Origin: Crossaster papposus
Lineage: Eukaryota > Echinodermata > Asteroidea > Velatida > Solasteridae
Length of the DNA: 64,000 bases
Direction of reading: 5' to 3'
Assembly (NCBI GenBank): GCA_037893245.1
Contig: JBAIAA010000509.1
Span: 124,001-188,000, forward strand
Position numbers and translations under genes: made by a program. Positions 1-10,869 of the stretch are shown piece by piece. Numbering within the stretch: the first letter of the stretch is position 1; each line of letters starts with the position of its first letter. Under the pieces are notes generated by a model. That model did no database searches, had not been told where the DNA came from, and saw only the letters and a program-made list of their open reading frames with translations.

Positions 1-260
1 CATGCGTGTTGAAGCGTTATTTCCCTTTCGGAGAAGCTAGCACGCCGGAGAAGTGAGACCGCCACACCGGTCTATTTATGCGCATGCGTGCAACATTTGA
101 ACTTAGGCATATGGGCCTATGGGCCTTTGCTACCCAATCACGTACATGCAACGAATCACTGAGCGGTAAGCTCCACCCAGTCACATTTCCAATGCATGCA
201 CTCTAGAGTAACGCTGCATTGAACCGTAGATAAAGGACCGAGCTATAAAAGAAAGGACCC

Positions 261-510
261 TGGGGCCAATTTCATAAAACGTATAAGCACACAAATATGC
301 TTAGCATGAAAATTCTTCCTTGAAACAAAAACCAGGATTATACAAACCAACATTTCAGTTGATGTTTATTGTTTGTGACTGGTATTCAGCTGTGTTTTGC
401 TTTGAAATGAAAAGCACATAGAGTTTGGGCCGATAAGCTGTTTTACTGACCAAGACTTTGTTTGTGCTAAGCACATTTTTGTGCTTACATGTTTTATGAA
501 ATTGGCCCCA
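261..510. mobile_element. MITE, TIR TGGGGCCAATTTCATAAAAC
   Basis: The ends form a 20 bp inverted repeat: TGGGGCCAATTTCATAAAAC at the left and its complement at 491-510, about 250 bp in all. The interior has AAGCACA/TGTGCTT stretches. Related copies lie at 30591-30780 and, in part, at 52769-52905 and near 36389, so this is a dispersed non-autonomous family. No coding capacity is seen. Confidence 0.75.
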
Positions 511-1586
511 GCTCATTTGCTACAATATTGTGGTAAACAGATTTTATATTTTTTTTCTAAGTTTCCATAGACATTTCGAAATATCTCAATAAGTCTTATT
601 AATTATTCCCTTAAATCAATGATCGTACAGATTTACTCGGTTTTCTTACGGTGTATTTGGTAGCTCAATAAACAAATGTTTCAAGAATTTAAATTCATAC
701 CCATCTCTGGCCGATTTCTGTATCTTTTTCTGTTTCAATTTTATTCAGTTGACTTCCGTTGATTTCAACCTAAATCGTTGCTCGCAAAAAGGTCCGTATC
801 GTTTTCTCATTGACTCACAGTGTTAAGAACTAGATCAACGAATCGCCATGGAAAAAAACACGGTTGACAATATCATTCATAGCGTACCATTTTGTTTGGT
901 TATATTTATGCATTGAGCTGGACAATTGTGTTTTTTCGAATGCATTTTTGTCAATTTGTGTTTACATCAACCTTTGCATGTAAAATTACCCCTTCACATT
1001 TGCTTGTTTTCAGACAATGTGCTTAAAAATTGCTTTACAAATTTGATAAACTGGATTATTCGGTCCTTAAATCATGAAAATGATGAGAAGACGTCAACAG
1101 ATATTCAAGTCAAAACGATATAGGACTTTATCACTTTATTCTGAACTTATAACTAATTCGTGTTTAAACACACATTCATATATACCTGGGACAGTTTAGG
1201 CATTCATATTGGTCGAGAGCCCGTCACGTGGCCGGTGTTAAACGGTCGATAAAGACATGGCTGGAAGTGTTTAAAACCAGCTGGCAACAACGCGATGTCG
1301 CATTATACTCGTCCCCAGGGCTCACTTTATTTCCAATAGTAAGAGCGGGTAGTGTTGAGCGCGCGCGTATGTTGAGCTGTACACCCTGGGAACGAGGTTG
1401 CCAATGGCAGTAATAGTCTGGTTCATAGTAAACACGCTTTATTGCATGTATTGTGTAGAGCGACAGAGGCGGAAACATGTCATTTGACACACACAGAATG
1501 GCGAAACACCGAAATTTACTTGCGAAAATTTTCCGGGATTTTCAGGGCTTTTTGGGCTGAATTTTACAAAGAAGGTATTTATGAAT
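511..1586. other. Non-coding stretch, nothing recognised
   Basis: AT-rich sequence with only short chance open frames (65 aa at 926-1123, 61 aa at 1228-1413) that resemble no family I know and lack splice context. No RNA gene or clear transposon ends were seen. Confidence 0.5.
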
Positions 1587-1751
1587 GGGAATAAATGTGT
1601 GTTCGGTCGGTATTAATCACTCTGTTTAATACCGCTTGGAGTCTGGGTGCTGATAATTACCCTCGCCTTTGGCTCGGGTAATTATCAGCACCCAGACTCC
1701 AAGCGGTATTAAACAGAGTGATTAATACCGACCGAACACACATTTATTCCC
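1587..1751. repeat. 165 bp near-perfect hairpin
   Basis: Left arm 1587-1662 and right arm 1676-1751 are inverted copies with essentially no mismatch. The centre adds a further GCC/GGC stem around a 3 nt TTT loop, with two mismatched pairs between. The arms begin GGGAATAAATGTGTGTTCGG. It ends 8 bp before the left end of the element at 1760. It is best read as a MITE-like hairpin or an inverted duplication. Confidence 0.8.
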
Positions 1752-1759
1752 TTAATATA

Positions 1760-2834
1760 GGTTTTCCCGGACGATATCGCAAAATGTGCACATTCATTTG
1801 TAAAATATGTATTCAATTTCGCGCTGAATTTCAGAACGACGTATATCCGAGTTTCATTTTCGCAAAAACGAGCATTCAATTTTATTTAAATAAATGAATG
1901 TGCTTAGCGTTTCATACCATAGAGCTGTCAGACCTTTCAAAACCTTTCAAGTTTTCTGGACTGAAGCGTTTTGAAAGGTGAGAAAGCTGTCTGACGAAAG
2001 GAACCTATAAAAGGTTTTGAAAGGTAAAACAACTCTCTGAACAAACTGGTGTTAAAAAAAAAAAAAAGTGCAGTAGCAAAAAATTCTGGAGCGTTTTGAA
2101 AGGTTCATACTTATTGATAGCCATTTTGCCCCTTAAGCAGATTTTGAAAGGTTTTGAAAGGTAAAACCATAAGAGGGTTAAACGATTACAAACACGTGAT
2201 TGGGCTTTCGGTTTGACGTATGCGTGGACGATTATTAAGAGTGTGCAATCTATTTCGCAGCAAATCGATTTTTCATGGTGTCACGGCCTGAATTGAATAT
2301 TCTTTTTCATTTGTTATAATTTAAATTCGCATATTCTGCGTTCAATTGCAATAAAGTACATATGGCTATATAACTCACGATACAACTTGGATTAAATCAT
2401 TAATAAATCAATGTATCATGGGACTAATTGATCATTTATGTGTTGGCTCTTAAAAAGACGAGACCACCTGGTTTAATTCCCAATAATGTTACTTTTGATA
2501 ACACATATGGATTCCAATGCTTGACCAGGCATACAAATGCGTAGAAAATCGGCTGCACATTTAGCGAAATTGATTGTTGATAAATTAAAAGGAAAACATG
2601 ATTGTGGGTGTGCATTCAAATTCGCGCTAAAATGAACTATCAATATACTAAATTCAGTGCACATTCGGGAAATCGTGTGATGATTTCTTACGACTGGATG
2701 CACCATTATGCAAAAACGAATTATCTATTGTTAAATAGAAAACGGGAATGTGAACGTTCATACTATTTCGCACGAAAACGAATGCACCAGTTACAAATTT
2801 ATGTGCACATTTTGCGATATCGTCCGGGAAAACC
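1760..2834. mobile_element. Non-autonomous TA-flanked DNA transposon, about 1.07 kb
   Basis: TIRs of about 45 bp with one or two mismatches: the left end starts GGTTTTCCCGGACGATATCG and the right end (to 2834) is its complement. TA flanks both sides, as for the Tc1/mariner order of targets. The interior holds several TTTTGAAAGG sub-repeats in both orientations (1936-2165) and no transposase. The 176 bp element at 3729-3904 shares the GGTTTTCC terminus. Confidence 0.7.
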
Positions 2835-2838
2835 TATA

Positions 2839-3726
2839 CTAACAATAATGCCGGGTGTTTGTACTAGCGCACGTACTGGTACTCAAGGCGCTGTATTATT
2901 TGCAGATGAACAGACTTTGGTCCCTGATTGGGTAAATCCGAACAATTATACACCGATGAGTGTAAGGTTTGTATGAGAGAGGAGTATTTTTGTCCCTACC
3001 AGCCAACACATGTTAAAAAAGTATCTTATCATCGTGATATTCTAAATTGGACTTTGTTTGAAAGCAAAGGTTAGAAATGTTAGGGCCGAGGACCGAAAAA
3101 GTTTGTATTCAGCGTATTCCATGGGTTGGACATCGTCAATGTTCACCTCGTCGTCTACTTTTGATAGACAACAATATATTCACACTGTAAGTATCGATAC
3201 AGCATTGGCGTAATCTTCTTTCAGTGAAAGATGTGCTTTGGGAATAGGATACAAGAGACGTTGTCAAATGATTTGTTTTTCTGACCAATCTTTGGTTGGT
3301 GAATGTTTCATTCGATGACATTTTCCCGTGGGCACACCGACTTGAATACCCTGCTCGATGTTATGGGACACAAGGCACTCTTGTCCATTATATTTGGATA
3401 CGCGTACGTACGGGATACGTATGTGCGACCGGAAAAAGTTGCTTATTAATATCGTTTTACATTATACATTACAACATTTAAATATGAGATATTAATTGCC
3501 GATAGTGTACCATGCAGATGAGCAACTTCAAACGGTGACTGGATAGACGACCTTTTCAAGCCACATAATGTATCCGTATACGCGTATTAAATCTAATGGT
3601 CCATATAGATACCGGTTTCTATATATCCGAAAAGAATTTCTGAGATTCCAGGAAAACAATGACTAACACAAAAGAGGCGAGTCCCTTTGCCATATTATCT
3701 TGGTGCATTATGTCAACTTGTAATAA
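2839..3726. other. Non-coding stretch upstream of the UGT gene
   Basis: No gene, RNA or repeat with defined ends was recognised. A 5' untranslated exon of the downstream UGT gene could lie here or further upstream, because a splice acceptor precedes the first coding exon, but I cannot place it. Confidence 0.4.
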
Positions 3727-3728
3727 TA

Positions 3729-3904
3729 GGTTTTCCCTGCTATTTTAAAGCATTTTTTGTTCAGATTCACCCAACTCTCACATTCAATTTCGCCCGAGAA
3801 AATAAAATCCACACGCTCATATACCAAACCATGCATTCAATCACATTTGAATGTGAGAGTTGGTGAAATCTAATGAAAAATGGTTTAAAATATCTAAGAA
3901 AACC
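3729..3904. mobile_element. 176 bp MITE, TA-flanked, GGTTTTCC ends
   Basis: About 65 bp at each end are inverted copies; the sub-terminal motif CCAACTCTCACATTCAA appears on both arms in opposite orientation. TA is present on both sides. The terminus matches that of the larger element at 1760-2834. Its right end lies about 40 bp upstream of the splice acceptor (3945-3947) of the first UGT coding exon. Confidence 0.7.
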
Positions 3905-3972
3905 TACGTACATTAAGCAATAGATGTAATTCCATTCTTCCTTTCAGGTTAGGCCTACAGAGGGTCAAAACA

Positions 3973-6900
3973 ATGTCTCAAAAAACTGGAACGATTTTCC
4001 TACTGATGACGTCTTGCTTGTTGGTGCCACCCGTGTACGGCACCGATGGGAATGATCATGTCCCAGATTCAAAGACGTACAAGTTTCTATACTTCGTCTC
4101 TATGGTGGGAGGTAGTCATTATTGGTCTATGTCCATGTCTGGTAAGGAGCTAGTGAGACAGGGTCACAAGGTGGTCTCACTGTACAGCAGTTCCAACCCA
4201 GCCCAGATGCACACGGCCGACGCCGACATCTTCACAACGGTGATCTACAACTCGTCCGTCACGCCGCAGAGACGGGCCGACGTCGTGGCCCATTTAGGCA
4301 AGGGGTTGTCAACGGGTGTCATGAGAAGCTTCTGGGGTCCGCTGATTGCAGGCGTCAGGGGCGACTTCCCCAGAGAGCTAAGCATGACTGATATGTGGAT
4401 GCGCGAATTCGACGATCTGTTGGGAGATGCGACGACTATGCAAAGGCTCCGGGAAGAGAAATTTGACATGCTGGTAGCCGATGACCATATCCCGGGCATT
4501 CCGCTCTTGGCGCAGGCTCTCGACATTCCCTTCATCTACAACTGTATTGAAAATGCAGTGCCCTCCAAGCATGGAATGTGGTAAGTGTGGCATATCCTGT
4601 CAGTGTGGCGACATGGCTTTGTTCTTTCCTTTGTTTTTGTACTTAAAGGTAGTACATGTATACACCATTATGTATTATACCACTATTCTGTCGCATTGTT
4701 TATTTGAAAATACTCTGCTGGGGTCAAGAAAAAAAGGTCTGCGATAAGTGGATAGTGTATTTCTGTAACAATGCTCAAGGAAACTTCCGAAATTGTATAT
4801 TATGGAACATGGTTTTGTTTTACCACAAGCCAACATGCAGATTATTGTAAGAGTTGAGAAATATCCACGGTTTATATCGTTTTGGTTCCAAGACCCTTTG
4901 TTTTATCTTCATTTTCAAGGGCAGGGTTACCGATTGACCCATCCTACATCCCAGAGCGTGTGCTTGGACTCACGGACAAAATGACATTCTTCCAGCGAGT
5001 CCAGAACGTCCTGGCGCACACCTTATACATATACTGGTGGTATTTTGTTTTCGACTTCAAAGGATTCGATCAGCTGAAAATCAAGTACAACATCCGACCC
5101 GAGGTCTCCACTTTTGAGTCCAACAAGCAAGCGTCGCTGTATATGTTAGATGGAAGCTTCGCTCTCGAGTTTTCCCGGCCTATGCAGCCCAACACGGTTT
5201 ACGTTCTCTACACATCTGGTTCGACTCCTTATAAAGTGGTAAAGTGCAACCTTTTGTAAAAAAAACCAAACAACCACGTTTCTGTTGACTTTGAAAGCTT
5301 GTACAATTTAATGTCTTCCTTCCTGTGGTGTTCAAACGGCATCGCGTCTGACGTTGGCCGAATGGCACGATGTGCTTCCACGACTTTGTCATATTCATCC
5401 TCGATGTCAAAGCGACACGATATTGCAACTCCACAGGTTGTGGTGTCACAGCTGCAACACCACTGGGATGCGACAGCAGAGCACGGTGCGACGACACGCT
5501 GACAACACGCGACACCAGCAAGGCACGTGAGACAGCACAATGCATGGCACAATATGACATACATGGTGGCCCTGAAGGGACTACGCAGATCGTGAATATT
5601 GACGTCAATATTCAAGACAAATTTCACGACTTTCCCCAAAGTCGCGAATATAGACGTCAATATTGACGTCAATATTCACTACTTTCCCCAAAAGTCGCGA
5701 ATATTGACGTCAAATTTGATGTCGATATTTGCGTCAAATTTCACGACCTTCCCCGAAAGTCGCGAATATTGACGTCAATATTCGCGACAAAATTCACGAC
5801 TTGCTCTCAAAGTCGCGAATATTGACGTCATTATTGACGACAAATTTCACGACTTGCTCCCAAAGTCGTAAATATTGACGTCAATATTGACGTCAAATTT
5901 CACGACTTGCCTCCAAAGTCGCGAATATTGACGTCAAATTTGACGTCAAACTTCACAACCGGACATAAATGTTGACGCGATTTTTTTCATGCAAGCTAGG
6001 TTTTGGCTATAGTCTTGCTCCATTTGTCCATTTCATTTGTCCGGGGCGCGCTGTTTGTCTATACAGTTCATCAATCATCCCTACTCCGAAAACGGGCTTA
6101 TTGAGGGCGCCCTCGATTGTCACGAGAGATCAAGGATTTGTTTTCAAGTTCAGAAACAAATCTGGTGAACTGAACTTAAAGGTATATGGTACACCATTTA
6201 CAGATATCGAAAATATTTACTACCGAATTATTAAGAAATATCTTACTTATTTGAAAGTAAATTATGATTCTAGGCATCTAGCAAAATGATCGCTAGATAT
6301 CCTGTAATTATTCCGAAAATTATAATTTCTAAAAACAAAATTCGCGATCACCGGACGTGGACGGCGTCGCGAAAAAACAATAATAACATAAGAATATTCA
6401 ACTGCCCGACGGCGGTTGAAAACAAACGCAGTTTTTCATGATTTTCTCGCCATCTGTAATCTGTTAAACGGTTTACTATAAAATACAACCCCCAAATCCA
6501 CCCATCCATGATAATTCAAGCAATTACCAATGGTGTATCCTTTAAACATTTAAAACAAATCCACTGATCTCTCTTGACAATCGAGGGCGCCCTCAATAAG
6601 CCCGTTTTCGGAGTATTGGGCCGAGTTCGGGCGGTCTATTCTTGACACGCGTAACTTGTTCTTGCAAAACCCTGGTGGATAGGTGGTGTGTGTTCTTGTT
6701 CCGAGTGCAATGTTCACGGGTCGCGTTCCCGCCGTTCGAGCGTAAGAACAGAGTTCGCGTGTCAAGAACAGACCGCCCGAACTCGGCCATAATGATTGAT
6801 GAACTGCATAGACTAGACGGACGGCGCCCCCTGGAACAAATGAAAATCTCGGTCTTGGAGAAAGACTATCAAAACATAGCTTGCTGGAAAAAAATTCGCG

Positions 6901-9900
6901 TCAAAATCGATGTCCGGTCGTGAAATTTGACGTGAAATTTGACGTCAATATTCGCGACTTTGGAGGCAAGTGGCGAAATTTGACGTCAATATTGATGTCA
7001 ATATTCACGACTTTGGGAGCAAGTCGGGAAATTTGTCGTCAATATCGACGTCAAATTTGACGTCAATATTCGCGACTTTTGGGGAAAATCGTGAAATTTG
7101 ACGTCAATATTGACGTCAATATTCGCGTCTTTGGAGAAAGTCGTGAAGTTTGTCGCGAATATTGACGTCAATATTCACGATATGCGTGTCCCTCAAGGGC
7201 CACCATACACACAGTACATTATACCCTGACGTAGCTACTACGACGGCGCGACGCAACATCAAAATACCGACCCTACCTCACACCGTTTCATCAGGCTGAC
7301 GATCTGCCGTTTTGTCGTAACATTGCATTTTCCATTGTGTTTTAATGTCGTAATGGATACCACTGCGATTTTTATTTGAATTAAGTAGACAGTGTAATTA
7401 CTATTCGATTTTTAATAAAATCGCATGCCAATCAAGACAGTGGACCGTTTGCTCGAACGCACGAGTGCGCTGTAACGACGCCATTTTCTAGGCATCCAAC
7501 CAGCAAAATCACGTTTATTGTTTTGCTGCAGAGCGGTTTGAACATTAACAACGTTTGAACATTAACAAATCAACAACGTTTTGATATAAAAAACAACAAA
7601 AAAACATTTTTTCGCAACCTGTTTAAATCGTGTAGTACGATCGACAACGAATTAGTGGCTTTTTCTCTACTGCCATCAGATGCAAGACGAAGTGGTGGAA
7701 TTTCTGGACACAGCTCCCAACGGAGTGGCTTTGTTTTCACTGGGTACTCACGTAGGAGGCATGGATCGAGAGAGGGTTCAAGTCCTTGCCGATGGCTTCG
7801 CCTTGCTACCACACCGGGTGCTGTGGCAGACCACGGCTGCCTTACCTGAAGGAATTAAGCTGGCAGACAACACAAAGGTCGCCCGGTGGCTGCCATTAGC
7901 CCAGGTCATGGGTGGGTTTTTCTTTGAATCTCCAATTTGTGTTTTTTCTGCTTGCATAGTTGTTACATGTTACATTGTTACACTGGATTGGCTGCGAAGC
8001 TCCGCGATTTGCTCGGTCCACCGCCCACACTGGCGCGGGGTAGCGCTGATGCAACTACACAGATTCCATGTGAAGGAAACGTCGGACATTCTGGGTAGCG
8101 TACCATGGCCTTTCGAATTGCACGCAGCGCAGTTGAGCCGCGGAACTGGTAACCTTTAGTTCACAGGTCACATAACATCTATCCAATCGGAGCTCAAAGT
8201 GCCGGCACTGGCGCTTTCTATATCTAGCGCCCAATGTGGGCGGTGTATGTGACCGAGCAAAGCTCGGCAATTGAAGCCACCGTGTAACCATTATGATAGT
8301 CTAGCCCTAGACCTGTGTTATTTCGGCGCCCACGCGCGCAGATTCGTTAACGCTGTCTCTTTTTCAAACCCCGACTTCGTGTGCGTTCTGGTCTCACGCA
8401 TGCGTAGTTTACAAAATGCAGCTGGATCCAAACTCGCACTGGAGCCGACGTTTGACAAACGTACATGATTTTGGATTCCCAAAAGGGTCTAGCACTAGTT
8501 GGCAAGCAATTGTTAACTTTAACCTTAGTTTTCGACGATTCTCCCTCGCTTTTCCGAGGGATCCAATCAGCGACCGAGTTTGAGCCTCATCATGAATTAT
8601 TCATTATACACAAATATAAGATACATGTAGGGGTGTGTGTGTACATGTATGTGATGGTGATTGTATGCACGCATATTTATATGCATTGCGCGAAATGTAC
8701 AGACTTTTATCATTGTGTGGCCGATCTTCCGGGGCATGGCAGTGCAAGCTAGCTACAGCCACCGGCACCGTACCGCGGGTCGGCCCGCTGCAGCATCGTT
8801 ATGCTATGGTGCTTCGTTATGTTATTTTTTATTCCAGTGTATCGAACGTACAGTACGTCAGTATTAGCCTCTAATCGAGTGAGGTCGTGCTTCATTTTGG
8901 CAAACAGTTAATTACCTGCAAAAACTACCTTTCCCTTAAATAAAAGGAGAAATTGACATAAAAATCGTGAATTATGTTTGCGAGTAGTTGTGAAACTATT
9001 CGCGAATTGTCGTGAATTTATTCGCGACTGGTTGTGAATATTTTTGCGACTAGGTGTGAGTAATTCGCAACTAGTCGTGAATATTTTCGCTACTAGTGAA
9101 AATATTGACGGCTATTTGAGAAAAAATATTTACGACTATTCGTGAATAATTTCACGACTATTCGCGAATTTTGTCACGACTAGTTGTAAATTTATTCGCG
9201 ACTGGTCGTGAAAATATTGACGACTAGTCGTGAATTATTCACGTAATATATTCCAGCCAGTCGCTAATAAATTTGCGACTAGTCGCAAAAATATTTACCA
9301 CCAGTTGCAAAAATATTTACGACCAGTCGCAAATAAATTCACGACGAGTCTCAAATTTGTTCACTTGTTGCGAAAATGTTCACGACTTTTGATATCCCTC
9401 CAGGGCCACCATATAAATTAGCATTCGTTTATAGAAGTTTTCACCATAGCAAAGTGGTTTCACTCATAACAAATTTAAACACCATAGAGAAACACCTCTG
9501 AACCCGCAGTCACAAATAAACACCATAGAGAAACACCTCTGAACCCGCAGTCACAAATAAACACCGGGGCTGCTATGATTTGCTGTGTACATATGTACTG
9601 TATGGTGCAAAATACGGTACCCTCTGGAGACGTGAACACAATGGGGACAAAGGGAGTGAAAAGGTCTCCAAAGGGTAATTTATATTTAGGTCTCCATTAG
9701 GAATTTCACGAATTAGATTTTTGGATTGTGCTTAAATTACTTAAAAGCTAGGGTTAGGATGTGGGTTAGTGTTTGGGTATAGGGTATAATATAGGGTATA
9801 TAATATAGGGTGTCCCTGTCTTATATCGTGCTGGGTATACAGAATTTCTCTCTTTCTTTTGGGGGGGTTTACTTTCTTCTGGTGAAATTCGAAATTAGCA

Positions 9901-10819
9901 AGGGAGGGCAATTTTCATCTGTTTTCTCTTGTTTTCCATTGGAATTTAGAACACGCCAATGTCAAAGTGTTTGTGTGTAACGGAGGGAGCAACGGTATGT
10001 ACGAAGCGTTGTGGGCCGGACTGCCCATGGTTGGCCTGCCGCTCTTCTGTGATCAGATGGACAATTTTGTCCGGCTTGAGGATCGCGGGGTCGGGTTGGC
10101 GCTAGACATCACCACCCTGACACCGGAGAAATTGAGCCAGACTATCCACAAAGTCGTGTCAGAACCAAAGTAAGTTTGGTATTGTGAAATCACTTGAAAG
10201 TCTGGTTAACATTACCATCAGGAAACGAGTTATTCAAAAGCATTTCCATAATGCACCTAACATTTGCTTCCTCCACCCCTCCCAAAGCTGCCCAACCCAA
10301 GATGTGTGGATTGTCACTTTTAAAGTGACCAAATCTCCCAACTCCCTCTCCAAGTCCTCATGCGCCGAATGTACATGTACAATTGCTTATGAATCGTGAG
10401 TTTAAAAAGGTGACTAAATCCCGACTAAAAACTTGGGGGAGCCGATGGGCAATTGTTAAGCACATTTAGTAGCATCAGCACAAGCTCTGAGTGTAATTAT
10501 GTTGATGTGTGTGTTTTGCTGTATGTGCAGATTCCGTGCCAGCGCACGCCGTGTATCTCTGATCGTGCGGGACCTGCAGACCATGTCGCCCCCGATCAAG
10601 ACGGCAGCTCATTGGATCCTTCACGTCACAAAATTCGGCGGTGGTCACCTGCGACCGGCCGTGCAAGATCTGAATTACATTCAGAGGAATCTTATAGACG
10701 TCTACCTCTTCATTTTGGCCGTCTTGTCTGTGATCTTAGGGGTAAACCTCTACCTGTGTTACTGCTGCTGTAAGTCCAGGTTTGGCAAGGTTGGAAAAGA
10801 TCATCTAAAGAAAGAATAG
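3973..10819 (+). CDS. UDP-glycosyltransferase (GT1, animal UGT), 5 coding exons, 555 aa
   Basis: Exons 3973-4580, 4920-5238, 7680-7911, 9950-10169 and 10531-10819 join in frame with GT-AG introns. The family moves a sugar from a UDP-sugar to small lipophilic acceptors at the ER membrane. The N-terminal half (acceptor side) has a hydrophobic leader (about residues 7-22) and GGSHYWSM, whose His49 aligns with the catalytic His. The C-terminal half has FSLGT, the signature region around 379-422 with PLFCDQ (Asp421, Gln422), a transmembrane helix near 515-540, a CYCCC cluster and a Lys-rich tail ending HLKKE. Length fits the family (about 520-530). The start has A at -3 and follows an acceptor (CAG 3945-3947), implying a 5' UTR intron. 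Odd: HGG of the signature is NGG (Asn397), and WxPQ is WLPL. Transposons fill introns 2 and 3. Confidence 0.94.
6078..6619. mobile_element. Hairpin insert in foldback loop, ACTCCGAAAACGGGC ends
   Basis: About 60 bp at 6080-6145 recurs inverted at 6551-6618, including CTTATTGAGGGCGCCCTCGA. The TTAA MITE 6176-6545 lies between the arms. It may be an independent element inserted in the loop of the foldback, or the innermost part of it. Confidence 0.55.
6176..6545. mobile_element. TTAA-flanked MITE, full copy
   Basis: Starts TTAAAGGTATATGGTACACC and ends GGTGTATCCTTTAA. The interior includes the family landmarks CAGATATCGAAAATATTTAC, the GGCGGTTGAAAACAAACGC block and CAAGCAATTACCAATGG. TTAA on both sides suggests the piggyBac order of targets. 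Other copies lie at 53318-53729 and 54885-55251, with fragments at 14918-15123, 18485-18645, 21380-21640 and 35165-35850. Confidence 0.7.
6620..6788. mobile_element. Short hairpin element, GGCCGAGTTCGGGCGGTCTA ends
   Basis: The first about 33 bp (GGCCGAGTTCGGGCGGTCTA onward to GACACGCG) returns inverted at 6755-6787. About 168 bp, non-coding, side by side with the previous insert inside the foldback loop. Confidence 0.55.
7995..8270. mobile_element. Hairpin MITE in UGT intron 3
   Basis: The left arm near 8003-8038 (TTGCTCGGTC, then ACCGCCCACA) recurs inverted at 8225-8262. About 275 bp, non-coding. It lies just after the donor of UGT exon 3. Confidence 0.55.
8300..8955. other. UGT intron 3, no feature recognised
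   Basis: Intronic sequence. Short open frames here (for example 8465-8752) have no splice context or recognisable family. A TG/TA-rich patch is at 8620-8660. Confidence 0.4.
8960..9412. mobile_element. Solo foldback-type arm, TCGTGAAT/TCGCGAAT satellite
   Basis: Degenerate tandem units around TTCGCGACTAGTCGTGAATA cover about 400 bp and end with CCCTCCAGGGCCACCAT at 9395-9411, the same terminus as the foldback element at 5564-7205. No opposite terminus is found to the left, so this looks like one arm or a deleted copy. Its units have lost the GACGTCA core that dominates the other element. Confidence 0.6.
9481..9562 (+). repeat. 41 bp unit, two copies
   Basis: ACCATAGAGAAACACCTCTG begins a 41 bp unit present twice in a row without a mismatch (9481-9521 and 9522-9562). 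Intronic. Confidence 0.85.
9596..9835. repeat. Dispersed repeat shared (inverted) with 50560-50760
   Basis: GTACCCTCTGGAGACGTG, the GGTCTCCATTAGGAATTTCA block and CTAGGGTTAGGATGTGGGTT all reappear in opposite orientation at 50560-50760. It ends in TATAGGGTATAATATAGGG simple sequence. A related tail (ATATCGTGCTGGGTATA) is also at 24160-24178. Confidence 0.6.
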
Positions 10820-10841
10820 GACGTGGACGTTTGAAAACATA

Positions 10842-10847
10842 AATAAA
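10842..10847 (+). promoter_or_regulatory. AATAAA polyadenylation signal of the UGT gene
   Basis: Canonical hexamer 23 bp after the UGT stop codon. It would give a very short 3' UTR. Confidence 0.65.
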
Positions 10848-10869
10848 AGGAATTTGTTTGCAGACAACA

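Larger units (their letters stand above)
5564..7205. mobile_element. Foldback element with satellite-like arms (TU-like)
   Basis: Ends are inverted copies: TGGTGGCCCTGAAGGGA at the left, complement at 7189-7205. Outer arms (about 5583-5985 and 6895-7185) are runs of degenerate units built on GACGTCAATATTCGCGA. Inner arms (about 5975-6077 and 6790-6900) are non-repetitive and inverted, including CAGTTCATCAATCAT. This outer-repeat plus inner-domain plan is that of sea-urchin TU elements (established for that class). Flanks GACATACA and TACACACA agree at 6 of 8 bases, compatible with an aged 8 bp duplication. The central loop holds two other hairpins. It lies in intron 2 of the UGT gene and no coding region is seen. 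Confidence 0.75.

Noticed and set aside
5583-7185. CRISPR-like repeat array
   Set aside because: Units are degenerate, without spacers, and are inverted around a loop; animal genome context.
10475-10773. Frames overlapping UGT exon 5 in other phases and on the minus strand
   Set aside because: Shadows of the real exon, whose frame gives the membrane helix and Lys-rich tail.
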